Source: Methylotenera_A sp044228245 (GTDB lineage: Bacteria > Pseudomonadota > Gammaproteobacteria > Burkholderiales > Methylophilaceae). Taken from it: a stretch of DNA of 64,000 nucleotides. The translations under genes were made by a program, and so were the position numbers. Positions 37,677 through 45,447 of the stretch are shown here, in pieces; positions within the stretch are counted from its first letter, which is position 1, and the number at the start of each line of letters is the position of its first letter. The notes beneath the pieces are model-generated. The model was not told the origin of the DNA and ran no database searches. It saw only the letters and a list, made by a program, of their open reading frames with translations. The DNA is taken from contig JBGAVG010000001.1 of the NCBI GenBank assembly GCA_044228245.1, positions 310,001 to 374,000 on the forward strand, written 5' to 3'.

Positions 37677-39656
37677 ATGTTGTTATCAAGTTTGTTTAGA
37701 AAATGGCAACAAGCCTTCTGGCACATCAGCAAAAAGCTGGGGCCCTATGCCCCGCTTGTGGCCATGGTGCTGTTGGGTTTGGTGATACTTTCGGTCTCAC
37801 GGCTTGGCCTCGTGTTTTGGAAGCTGGATCGCGTCAATGCAACCGGCAAACTGCTGGAAATTTTATTGCAAGGCATTCGCACCGATATTATCCAGCTTTG
37901 TTTACTCAGCATCATCCCAGTGTTATTAGCGCCAATTTTAGCGACCAGGCACTTTTTTAATGTGTGGCGAAAATTTACCTATCTCTGGGTGATTTCAGCG
38001 ATTGTTTTTCTGGTGTTTTTAGAAGCGGCTACGCCTGGCTTTATTGCCGAATACGATGTGCGGCCTAACCGTATCTTTGTAGAATATTTAAAATACCCCA
38101 ATGAAGTATTGGGAATGCTTTGGCGCGGCTTCAAGGTGGAGGTGTTCACAGGCATCGGCTTCACACTATTGGCCATTTGGGCGATGCGCCGTTTTATGCA
38201 CCCGTGGCTAGTTAGCAGCACTCCCGCTTGGTCAAACAAAAAATTAGCTCTGTTTTGGCCGCTGTTTTTAGTATTAATCGCTTTTGGTATTCGTTCCACC
38301 ACTGGCCACAGGCCTGCTAACCCCGCATTATTCGCCATTACGCAGGATAGCATGGTGAATAGTCTGATATTAAATTCCGGTTATTCGGTGTTTTACGCGG
38401 TTTACAGCTTGCAGCATGAAAGCAAATCCAGCAAGATTTATGGAAAAATGCCCAAAGCCGAGATATTTAAACTCACCGGTGCAAAAGACACAGACATTCC
38501 TACGCTTAAAACCCTGGAGCCCAGCGTTAAACGCGACAAGCCGCTCAATCTGGTGATTATCCTGCAAGAGAGCCTGGGGGCGACTTTTGTGGAGTCCCTT
38601 GGTGGCAAACCCGTAACGCCCAACCTGGAAAAACTAAAAGAACAAGGCATCTGGCTTGAGCAACTGTATGCTACCGGAACACGCTCTGTGCGCGGCATCG
38701 AGGCAGTCACTACTGGCTTTCAGCCCACCCCTGCGGACAGCACGGTCAAACTCTCGCTCAGCCAGAAAAACTTTTTCTCATTGGCGGCTTTGCTCAGCAA
38801 ACAAGGCTATCACACGGAATTTATTTACGGCGGCGAATCGCATTTTGACAATATGCGCAGCTTTTTTCTAGGCAACGGCTTTCAGAAAATTATCGAAGAA
38901 AAAGATTATAAAAATCCAGTATTTGTCGGCAGCTGGGGCGCTTCGGACGAAGACCTGCTCAACAAAACCCACGAGCAGCTGATGGCACACCACGCCAGCG
39001 GTAAGCCATTCTTTACGCTAGCATTTTCGTCATCCAATCATGCGCCGTTTGAATTCCCGGATGGACGCATTGAGCTATACGAGCAACCAAAGGCTACTGA
39101 TAACAACGCTGTAAAATATGCCGACTATGCCATGGGGAAATTTTTTGAGCAGGCGCAAAAGAGCCCTTACTGGAAGGACACCGTGTTCTTGATTGTAGCG
39201 GATCACGACATCCGCGTTCGGGGCGATTCTCTGGTACCGATTAAGCATTTTCACATTCCAGGCTTAATTTTAGGCGCGGATATTCAACCCAGAAAAATTA
39301 CCAGCATCACCAGTCAGATTGACCTGCCTGTCACCGTGCTGTCTCTCATGGGCATCAAAGGCCAGCACCCGATGACGGGGCGAGATCTATCCAGCGAGCC
39401 AGCCGACAGGCTTGGCCGCGCCATGATGCAATACAACTACAACTTTGCCTGGATGGAACAGACGCCAAATTCAAACGAAGTCGTTGTTTTACGCGAAGGC
39501 AAACCGCCGGCGCATGCAGTATATGACACCAAGGAAAAGCGTCTTAGCGAATCTGCACCCTCAGCAAATGCAAAGGACATCGAGCAGCGCGCACTTGCGA
39601 ATTCATTATTACCGGCTTTGCTATATAGCGAGCAGCGCTACCGATTGCCGCAATGA
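37677..39656 (+). CDS. LtaS/MdoB-type phosphoglycerol transferase
   Basis: This 659-residue membrane enzyme belongs to the LTA synthase / sulfatase superfamily, which moves phosphoglycerol or phosphoethanolamine groups onto envelope glycans. Five hydrophobic segments occupy roughly residues 20-230, then a periplasmic catalytic domain begins near LNLVIILQESLGATF. The likely nucleophile is Thr in YATGTRSVRG, and metal ligands include the Glu of LQESLG and the Asp-His of VADHDIRV. The acceptor is unknown. The stop overlaps the start of the next gene (ATGA), so the two are translationally coupled and probably act on the same glycan. Confidence 0.85.
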   Translation: MLLSSLFRKWQQAFWHISKKLGPYAPLVAMVLLGLVILSVSRLGLVFWKLDRVNATGKLLEILLQGIRTDIIQLCLLSIIPVLLAPILATRHFFNVWRKFTYLWVISAIVFLVFLEAATPGFIAEYDVRPNRIFVEYLKYPNEVLGMLWRGFKVEVFTGIGFTLLAIWAMRRFMHPWLVSSTPAWSNKKLALFWPLFLVLIAFGIRSTTGHRPANPALFAITQDSMVNSLILNSGYSVFYAVYSLQHESKSSKIYGKMPKAEIFKLTGAKDTDIPTLKTLEPSVKRDKPLNLVIILQESLGATFVESLGGKPVTPNLEKLKEQGIWLEQLYATGTRSVRGIEAVTTGFQPTPADSTVKLSLSQKNFFSLAALLSKQGYHTEFIYGGESHFDNMRSFFLGNGFQKIIEEKDYKNPVFVGSWGASDEDLLNKTHEQLMAHHASGKPFFTLAFSSSNHAPFEFPDGRIELYEQPKATDNNAVKYADYAMGKFFEQAQKSPYWKDTVFLIVADHDIRVRGDSLVPIKHFHIPGLILGADIQPRKITSITSQIDLPVTVLSLMGIKGQHPMTGRDLSSEPADRLGRAMMQYNYNFAWMEQTPNSNEVVVLREGKPPAHAVYDTKEKRLSESAPSANAKDIEQRALANSLLPALLYSEQRYRLPQ

Positions 39657-41899
39657 CAGCTAAACGAAAACTGCCTTCCATGCTCACCAGGCAGGTGGTA
39701 TACGATGGCTTAAGCTACATTCTGCGTGGCGGCTTGTTGATTAAAAACGGGCATTTACCCCCTGGCAACCACACCATCCCAGCCGATTTTTTCGGCGTTT
39801 GCGTCGCATCTTCCGCCGACCCGGCAGTAGATGATTACGTCATCTCACAGCTCTACCAGCTTGGTACAAAACAAGTGCGTCTGGATTTCAGCTATGGTGA
39901 TTTAACCAGTTTTAATGCACGTTTTTTAAGCGCCCTGATCGCACATAAATTCGAGGTGAGCTTGCATCTGGTGCAGCCTTTTGAAGCCGCAAGAAACATG
40001 GAATCCCCCGCTGAGCAAGCCATCTGGCGGCAGTTTCTGCGGGATGTGCTAGAGCAATTCGGTAGCAAAGTCAGGCAAATCGAAGTGGGCACTACCATTA
40101 ACCGCAAACGCTGGGCGGGATATTCCATGCCTGGTTTTCTTGCCGCCTGGGGAATTGCGCATCATGAAATTAAAGGCCGGAACCTGACACTGGCAGGCCC
40201 CAACCTCAGTGATTTCGAGCCTATTTACAATATCGGCCTGCTGCAGTCGTTTAAGGGAAAAAAACAGTTACCCGATATCCATACCGACAATTTGTTTTCA
40301 GAGCGTGTATCTGAACCTGAGCGGTTTGATCACCGCATATTCAAATACCGTTGGGCGACCATCTTCAAATACAATCTGGTTAAAAAAGCGCGTATCTTAA
40401 AAAAAATCAGCACAGATTTTGGCGTAGCTCAACTGGTTTCTCCCGTTGCTTTTTGGGCCATTTATCGCATCCAGCGCCTGCTGCCGGATGGAGAGCAAAA
40501 GCAAGCCGATTACGCCGCCCGCTACCTCACCCTCACGGCCGCTTCGAATAGCCTGGCCCAGGTATTCTGGGGCGCTTTGATCTGCCAGCGCGAAGGCCTG
40601 ATTAATGATGGCCTGCAGGAGTCAGATTACCCGCCATTAGAAAGAGTAACCCATTACAAAAGCGCGGATGGCAAGCTTGCCAATTATGTACCCCGCGCCA
40701 GTTTTAACGCAGTCAAAACCGTAACCAGCCTAATTCAGGGCGCGCATTATGTGCGGCATATCGCTTCGGCGCAAGGCTTGGAAATCCATCATTTTGAACA
40801 GGATAACAGGCAAATGCATGCCGCATGGACGATCAATGGAAAAGTCGCCTTTTTGAGCGATGTCTATGAAGAAACCTCATTGAATGCAGCAACCGTGCTG
40901 CATCGTGACGGAAGATTGCCCCACAAGAATTTTGAGCTGATTACAGAATCCCCCATTTATTTGCAATGGCATGCGGATTTTCCCATCAAAACCAAAGCCC
41001 AGCCTGCGTTGGAAAAGGACTTGGCGATACATGCCCATATCAATGGCTTGCAATATTTTAGAGTGAATGAAGTCGACTGGCAGGGATTGGTGCTGGCCAA
41101 AGATGCCAATGAAGCCAACTTGCTCATGCAAGCCCTGCACCCTAGCAAGCTGCTCAGTCCTGCAAAAGATGCAGCATTACGCCACGCGCGCAATGCTATT
41201 TGGTCAGTTGCTGACCCGCGTGACAGCTCGCGCCAGATCACGGTAAAACAGCCTGTCAAAATGTACCCGCACAAAGCCTTTCTGGACCGATTCAAACCAA
41301 GCAAAGCCAGACGTAGCTGGAATGGCGCAATGGAGCTATTAAGACGCGGTGTGAAAACCGCCCAGCCGGTGGCATTCTTTGAGAAAACTGGTGATAGCAC
41401 CCTTAAACAGAATTTTTATCTATGTGACTATGTGCAAGCGGACTGCAATGTTGGCCAGCTGTTTTCTGCGTTTGCAAGCGGCGAACCTGCTTTTTTAGGA
41501 CTGACCCCCGAGGATGTTTATCCTCAATTGGCGCAGTATTGCCATATCATGCATAGTCATGGCATTCACTTCAGGGATTTATCCGGCGGCAATATTCTGG
41601 TCAACATTTTGGCTGACCATAAATTGCAATTCTCGCTGATTGACACCGCCCGACTGCATAGCTTCAATCACCCGGTCGCTTTGAAACTTCGCGTGGCGGA
41701 TCTTACAAGGGCTTGCCACAAGCTGCACTGGGCAGGGCGCAAACGTTTCATGCACATCTATCTTGGACTCACCGGCAGAAAACTGAGATGGCAGGATAAA
41801 TTACAATTTCACCTCTATGACCTTAAGGTGGGCATGAAGCGCACCATCGGCAGAAAAGGCATTAAGCGCCTGCTAAAGCGGATCAAAAGCGCTCAATAA
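39653..41899 (+). CDS. Putative two-domain protein: TIM-barrel-like region plus LPS-type kinase
   Basis: This 748-residue protein has no signal peptide or evident membrane helix. Residues about 45-330 resemble a glycoside-hydrolase-like TIM barrel (FFGVCVASS, QLGTKQVRLDFSYGDL, QIEVGTTINRKRW, LAGPNLSDFEP). Residues about 530-690 look like an LPS core kinase of the WaaP/InaA type: HGIHFRDLSGGNILV at 636-650 supplies the catalytic loop Asp and Asn, and L-I-D-T-A-R at 662-667 replaces the metal-binding DFG. The very basic C-terminus could bind membrane. It overlaps the LtaS-type gene by four bases. Kinase assignment is moderate; the barrel assignment is tentative and the substrate unknown. Confidence 0.6.
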   Translation: MTAKRKLPSMLTRQVVYDGLSYILRGGLLIKNGHLPPGNHTIPADFFGVCVASSADPAVDDYVISQLYQLGTKQVRLDFSYGDLTSFNARFLSALIAHKFEVSLHLVQPFEAARNMESPAEQAIWRQFLRDVLEQFGSKVRQIEVGTTINRKRWAGYSMPGFLAAWGIAHHEIKGRNLTLAGPNLSDFEPIYNIGLLQSFKGKKQLPDIHTDNLFSERVSEPERFDHRIFKYRWATIFKYNLVKKARILKKISTDFGVAQLVSPVAFWAIYRIQRLLPDGEQKQADYAARYLTLTAASNSLAQVFWGALICQREGLINDGLQESDYPPLERVTHYKSADGKLANYVPRASFNAVKTVTSLIQGAHYVRHIASAQGLEIHHFEQDNRQMHAAWTINGKVAFLSDVYEETSLNAATVLHRDGRLPHKNFELITESPIYLQWHADFPIKTKAQPALEKDLAIHAHINGLQYFRVNEVDWQGLVLAKDANEANLLMQALHPSKLLSPAKDAALRHARNAIWSVADPRDSSRQITVKQPVKMYPHKAFLDRFKPSKARRSWNGAMELLRRGVKTAQPVAFFEKTGDSTLKQNFYLCDYVQADCNVGQLFSAFASGEPAFLGLTPEDVYPQLAQYCHIMHSHGIHFRDLSGGNILVNILADHKLQFSLIDTARLHSFNHPVALKLRVADLTRACHKLHWAGRKRFMHIYLGLTGRKLRWQDKLQFHLYDLKVGMKRTIGRKGIKRLLKRIKSAQ

Positions 41900-41955
41900 T
41901 CTCATGAAAATCATGAGCATGTTTTAAGCAGATTAAATACAGCTTATTTTTGGTA

Positions 41956-41983
41956 CCAGCGTAGTATGGTTCCTACGTTATGG
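41956..41983. repeat. Imperfect inverted repeat upstream of pqqA
   Basis: CCA-g-CGTAG (41956-41964) faces CTACG-tta-TGG (41973-41983) across eight bases, about 56 bases before the pqqA start. It could be an operator or a 5' leader hairpin. No known motif is recognised. Confidence 0.35.
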
Positions 41984-42038
41984 AGTGATTGCAGTGATGC
42001 GAATTAACCCAGACGAATTTTAACTAAGGAGAATTACT

Positions 42039-42110
42039 ATGTGGACAAAACCAGCTGCTACTGAAATGCGTTTCGGTTTCGAAGTGACTATGTACGTAAT
42101 GAACAAGTAA
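42039..42110 (+). CDS. pqqA: PQQ precursor peptide PqqA (orphan)
   Basis: PqqA is the ribosomally made substrate from which pyrroloquinoline quinone is built: PqqE links the side chains of a conserved Glu and Tyr, which become the cofactor. The 23-codon frame begins M-W-T-K-P and has the diagnostic F-E-V-T-M-Y core, placing Glu15 and Tyr19 at the correct E-x3-Y spacing. A perfect AAGGAG ribosome site lies at 42026-42031. A Rho-independent terminator follows 17 bases after the stop, so this is a single-gene unit. No pqqB, C, D or E gene is in the window; they must be elsewhere, perhaps with another pqqA copy. Confidence 0.93.
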   Translation: MWTKPAATEMRFGFEVTMYVMNK

Positions 42111-42127
42111 TTAGTTCTAACGTCATT

Positions 42128-42154
42128 AAAAAGGGCGCCCAACGCGCCCTTTTT
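42128..42154 (+). terminator. Rho-independent terminator of pqqA
   Basis: A-tract then GGGCGC pairing with GCGCCC around a CCAAC loop, followed by TTTTT. It closes the pqqA unit and, having A-tracts on the left, could also act on the convergent mltA transcript. Confidence 0.9.
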
Positions 42155-42189
42155 CTTTGGCACGTTCTTTAGAAGCCGCTCTTTTCCAA

Positions 42190-43431
42190 TTATTTGGGAA
42201 GCGGAAAGTCTTTGGGTAACAACACCCAGATCTTGCCGACCTGCTTCATCGCGCCCGCCTGCTTGCCGGCTTCATTGCCCGCCCCCCAGAAGAAGTCAGC
42301 GCGCACCCCGCCCTTGATCGCTCCGCCAGTATCCTGTGCCATCATCAATCGTTTCAACGGCTTTGCGCTATTAGGCAGCGTGGTCGATAAAAACGCTGGC
42401 GCACCCAGCGGCACAAATTTTGGGTCTACCGCCACACTGCGCTCGGCGGTGACGGGCACCCCAAGCGCACCGAGCGGGCCTGGCAAACCTGCGGGCAATT
42501 CTCTAAAAAACACATAGCTGGGATTACTGTTGAGCAGATCACGCAGTTTCCCCATGTTGTTACGCGCCCAGTTTTTAATGCCCTGCATGGAGGCCTGATC
42601 AAGGGTTAGCTCACCACGCTCTACCAGCAGACGGCCGATTGAATTATAGGGATGCCCATTCTGGTCTGCATAGCCCACTTGAACCTGTTCGCCATTATCC
42701 AGCTGAACCAGGCCCGAACCCTGTATCTGCAGGAAAAACACATCGATGACGTCATTAATCCACATAATTTCAGTGCCGGACATTGGCGAAGGTGATGCCT
42801 CGATTTCCGCACGCGTCATGTAAGGCACCAGTTTGTTGCCTACCAATTTGCCGCGGACACGTTTGTATTTAAGTTCCGGGTAAAGCTCGCCCAACTCCAC
42901 CGTCACTAGATCGCTGGGCTGACGATAGATGGCATGCGGATACTGTGCAGACTTGGTACGGCTGCCCTTCAGTAACGGCTGATAGTAGCCGGTAATCAAA
43001 CCGGTGTCCGTACCATCCTGATTACTGGCGCGATACACATTAAAATTTTGCGTGAAATAGGCCTGAATCGCTGTGCTATCCGGGTTGTTCATATTCTGCG
43101 CAGCAGCGCATACTGTTAGCCATGCAGGCTTGTTTTTCAAAGTGCTGCAACTCTTCAGCCAAACTGGCCAGGCCGCGCCTAAATCATCTTCTGCAAAACC
43201 ATCAATATCGCTCCAGGCCGCAGGCTTTAGCAGCGCGTAATCTGGCGTGATGATTGGTGCCGCTGGCTTAATTTCACCATTTGATTTGGTGGTGTCAGGC
43301 GGTTGAGCTGGTGTTGTTTGCTGTGTGCAATCACAGGTCGTCACATTTTTTTGTGGTGAAGGCTTTACATTTCGTTTCGCGCACGAAACCGTAACGAGAA
43401 CCATACAAACTAGAATCAAAAACTTTTTCAA
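42190..43431 (-). CDS. mltA: Membrane-bound lytic murein transglycosylase A
   Basis: MltA is an outer-membrane lipoprotein that cleaves glycan strands, leaving 1,6-anhydro ends. The 413-residue protein has a lipoprotein signal with lipobox V-S-C near residue 17, then an MltA domain with TGYYQPLLKGSRTKSAQYPHAIY, the GTEIMWINDVIDVFFLQIQGSG region, and a 3D domain near the C-terminus with MAQDTGGAIKGGVRADFFWGAG containing catalytic Asp. Length is standard. It is the first gene upstream of apaG in this reverse-strand group, separated by 24 bases. Confidence 0.94.
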   Translation of the reverse strand: MKKFLILVCMVLVTVSCAKRNVKPSPQKNVTTCDCTQQTTPAQPPDTTKSNGEIKPAAPIITPDYALLKPAAWSDIDGFAEDDLGAAWPVWLKSCSTLKNKPAWLTVCAAAQNMNNPDSTAIQAYFTQNFNVYRASNQDGTDTGLITGYYQPLLKGSRTKSAQYPHAIYRQPSDLVTVELGELYPELKYKRVRGKLVGNKLVPYMTRAEIEASPSPMSGTEIMWINDVIDVFFLQIQGSGLVQLDNGEQVQVGYADQNGHPYNSIGRLLVERGELTLDQASMQGIKNWARNNMGKLRDLLNSNPSYVFFRELPAGLPGPLGALGVPVTAERSVAVDPKFVPLGAPAFLSTTLPNSAKPLKRLMMAQDTGGAIKGGVRADFFWGAGNEAGKQAGAMKQVGKIWVLLPKDFPLPK

Positions 43432-43455
43432 ATTGTTTTACCTAATTCCACAAGC

Positions 43456-43842
43456 TCAATTTAACACCTTGGGCACGGCCAAGGTAAATGACTCAATCTC
43501 CGCATCAAACAGGGTGCCATCTTCAGCCACTATTTGGTACGTGCCCCGCATTGAACCGACAGGTGTCGCCAACAACGTCCCGCTCGTGTATTCAAACTGC
43601 TGACCCGGCTGCAACAAAGGCTGTGCGCCAATCACACCCAGCCCTTTAACTTCTTTCACATGGTTGTTCGCATCAGTGATAATCCAGTGACGGCTGATCA
43701 GCTGCGCGGCGATGCTGCCAACATTGCTAATGGTAATCGTATAGGCAAAAGCATATTGATTTTCATCGGGGTTTGACTGATCCAGCAGATAAGCAGTTTC
43801 AACACTCACCGAAAATGCGTATTTTTTGCCTGTTATGGTCAC
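43456..43842 (-). CDS. apaG: ApaG family protein
   Basis: This 128-residue protein matches ApaG, a small immunoglobulin-like beta protein often named for cobalt/magnesium phenotypes but of unclear function. It shows the family pattern: YAFAYTITISNVGSIAAQLISRHWIITDANN followed by VKGLGVIGAQPLLQPGQQFEYTSG and MRGTYQIV. The gene starts 9 bases after the thiG stop and leads into mltA on the same strand. No partner gene such as apaH or ksgA is nearby. Confidence 0.92.
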   Translation of the reverse strand: MTITGKKYAFSVSVETAYLLDQSNPDENQYAFAYTITISNVGSIAAQLISRHWIITDANNHVKEVKGLGVIGAQPLLQPGQQFEYTSGTLLATPVGSMRGTYQIVAEDGTLFDAEIESFTLAVPKVLN

Positions 43843-43851
43843 GTCAACCGA

Positions 43852-44640
43852 TTATGCCGCTGTAATTAAACCGGAAGTAGGCGAGCTCGGACTGGCTGAA
43901 TATAATTTTTTTGGCATACGGCCGGCCAGGTATGACTCTCGGCCTGCTTCAATGGCTTTTTTCATGGCGGATGCCATCAAAACAGGGTCGCGCGCAGCAG
44001 CGATCGCCGTATTCATCAGCACGCCGTCGCAACCAAGTTCCATGGCGATCGCCGCATCGCCTGCGCAACCTACACCTGCATCTACCAGCACAGGAATTTT
44101 TGCGTTTTCGATAATAATCTGTAAATTCCACGGATTCAGAATGCCCATGCCGGAGCCGATGAGTGAGGCTAGCGGCATGACCGCGCAGCAGCCTATATCT
44201 TCGAGCTGCTTGGCAATAATCGGGTCATCCGAGGTATATACCATGACGTCAAAGCCATCTTTTACTAGCACCTTGGCCGCGGCAATCGTTTCTATCACAT
44301 TCGGATACAGCGTTTTTGAGTCACCCAGCACTTCCAGCTTCACCAGTTTATGGCCGTCCAGCAACTCACGCGCCAAACGCAAAGTGCGTACTGCATCATC
44401 GGCTGAATAACAGCCCGCGGTATTGGGCAGATAAGTAAATTCTTCAGGCGGCAAGTATTCCAGCAACGAAGGTTCGCCTGCGTTCTGGCCAATATTGGTG
44501 CGGCGTATAGCCACCGTGATAATCTGTGCGCCACTGGCGTCAATCGCCGCGCGCGTTTCGGTAAAATCCTTATATTTGCCCGTACCCACTAATAAACGTG
44601 AGTGATAAGACTTGCCTGCTATAACCAGTTGTTGATTCAT
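43852..44640 (-). CDS. thiG: Thiazole synthase
   Basis: ThiG builds the thiazole ring of thiamine from deoxyxylulose phosphate, dehydroglycine (or iminoacetate) and ThiS-thiocarboxylate. The product begins MNQQLVIAGKSYHSRLLVGTGKYKDF, with the catalytic Lys in LVKLEVLGDSKTLYP and phosphate-binding GVGCAGDAAIAMELGCDGVLMNTAIA. Tandem ATGs at 44643 and 44640 and an upstream GTG are all in frame; 44640 fits the family best. It directly follows thiS, its sulfur carrier. Confidence 0.94.
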   Translation of the reverse strand: MNQQLVIAGKSYHSRLLVGTGKYKDFTETRAAIDASGAQIITVAIRRTNIGQNAGEPSLLEYLPPEEFTYLPNTAGCYSADDAVRTLRLARELLDGHKLVKLEVLGDSKTLYPNVIETIAAAKVLVKDGFDVMVYTSDDPIIAKQLEDIGCCAVMPLASLIGSGMGILNPWNLQIIIENAKIPVLVDAGVGCAGDAAIAMELGCDGVLMNTAIAAARDPVLMASAMKKAIEAGRESYLAGRMPKKLYSASPSSPTSGLITAA

Positions 44641-44658
44641 CATTTTCCCACTATCCAC

Positions 44659-44862
44659 TTATCCGCCACCGACTGCACCCACAATTTCCAACCTATCGCC
44701 ATCTTGCAATTTTGTTTCTGCGAACTGGCTGCGCGGTACTATTTCACCATTTTTTTCAATGGCCAAGCGCTTGCCTGTTAAATTTAATGTCACTACCAGC
44801 GCAGAAATTGTCATATTCTCGCTATCGAATTGCTTGATGTTGCCATTTATAGAAATTTTCAT
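44659..44862 (-). CDS. thiS: Thiamine sulfur carrier protein ThiS
   Basis: ThiS is a ubiquitin-fold protein whose C-terminal glycine is thiocarboxylated and gives sulfur to ThiG. The 67-residue product ends G-A-V-G-G-G, with the required Gly-Gly terminus, and has the middle segment RLAIEKNGEIVPRSQFAETKLQDGDRLEIV. It immediately precedes thiG. The 5' region shows no thiamine-pyrophosphate riboswitch. Confidence 0.94.
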   Translation of the reverse strand: MKISINGNIKQFDSENMTISALVVTLNLTGKRLAIEKNGEIVPRSQFAETKLQDGDRLEIVGAVGGG

Positions 44863-45112
44863 ATGTTATTAGCCACGTGAAAGACTAGCATTTTACGGTG
44901 ATTACGGGATTTTTGCGTATTTTTAATACTTAATTTTATTTGCCGATTATTTTGGTACAGCTGTTGCTTGTATAAATCGTAACAAAAAATATTTACTTTT
45001 GTGTATTCCGCAACAAATGATCTGCGTTATAGGCAAAGTTGTAATGATTTTAATGATTTATCGACTAAATACATGAAATCAATGAATTTATTTGATAGAT
45101 TGAACTCCCATG

Positions 45113-45135
45113 CTACGGGAACACAATTCCTGTAG
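45113..45135. repeat. Perfect hairpin upstream of the 58-residue peptide gene
   Basis: CTACGGGAA pairs with TTCCTGTAG over nine positions (one G-T pair) around CACAA. It ends 23 bases before the ATG at 45159, between thiS and the small gene. It may be an operator or leader structure. Its arms resemble those of the repeat before pqqA. Confidence 0.45.
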
Positions 45136-45158
45136 ATTTTAACTCCCAAAAGGAAAAT

Positions 45159-45335
45159 ATGATGCAAGCAACAAATGTTAAAAAAGTAGCGAAACCAGAA
45201 CTGATTGATGAAATTTATGAGCCAGCGCTCAGCCAGAAGTCCGATAAAGTAAAAGTGCAAGAGGCTAGTATTTTAAGCCTGAAAAAGCAAAAAGACTTTA
45301 ATCGCACGATTGAAGCTTTTAGCGACTGTGTATAA
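45159..45335 (+). CDS. Unknown 58-residue peptide
   Basis: A 59-codon frame starts with tandem ATGs (45159 and 45162) just after AAGGAAAAT, a usable ribosome site. The product is hydrophilic and Lys/Glu/Asp-rich (KKVAKPELIDEIYEPALSQ, later LKKQKDFNRTIEAF) and ends S-D-C-V with its only Cys next to last. There is no signal peptide or membrane segment. I do not recognise a family. A hairpin precedes it and the gnd terminator lies beyond it. A single near-terminal Cys and an isolated leader-like sequence resemble a peptide that is modified after translation, but no modifying enzyme is nearby. Confidence 0.6.
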   Translation: MMQATNVKKVAKPELIDEIYEPALSQKSDKVKVQEASILSLKKQKDFNRTIEAFSDCV

Positions 45336-45385
45336 CTAAAGCCCAATAAAGAGCGCATCCCTTTTTTCACTTTAGACTTTAAAGC

Positions 45386-45417
45386 AAAAAAGTGGGTTGC
45401 CTTTCAGCAAGCCCACT
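45386..45417 (-). terminator. Rho-independent terminator of gnd
   Basis: On the minus strand AGTGGG-C-TTGC pairs with GCAA-CCCACT around TGAAAG (one bulged base), followed by six T. It lies 30 bases past the gnd stop. Confidence 0.8.
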
Positions 45418-45447
45418 AATCTATCGGCTGCTTATATTACCAGTCCG

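Noticed and set aside
41956..42038. Possible further pqq genes next to pqqA
   Set aside because: The flanking genes are mltA (convergent) and the kinase-like gene; no PqqB, C, D or E-like sequence occurs in any frame.
44863..45112. Thiamine-pyrophosphate riboswitch upstream of thiS
   Set aside because: The minus-strand leader has no CUGAGA-type THI box or matching helices; it is only AT-rich.
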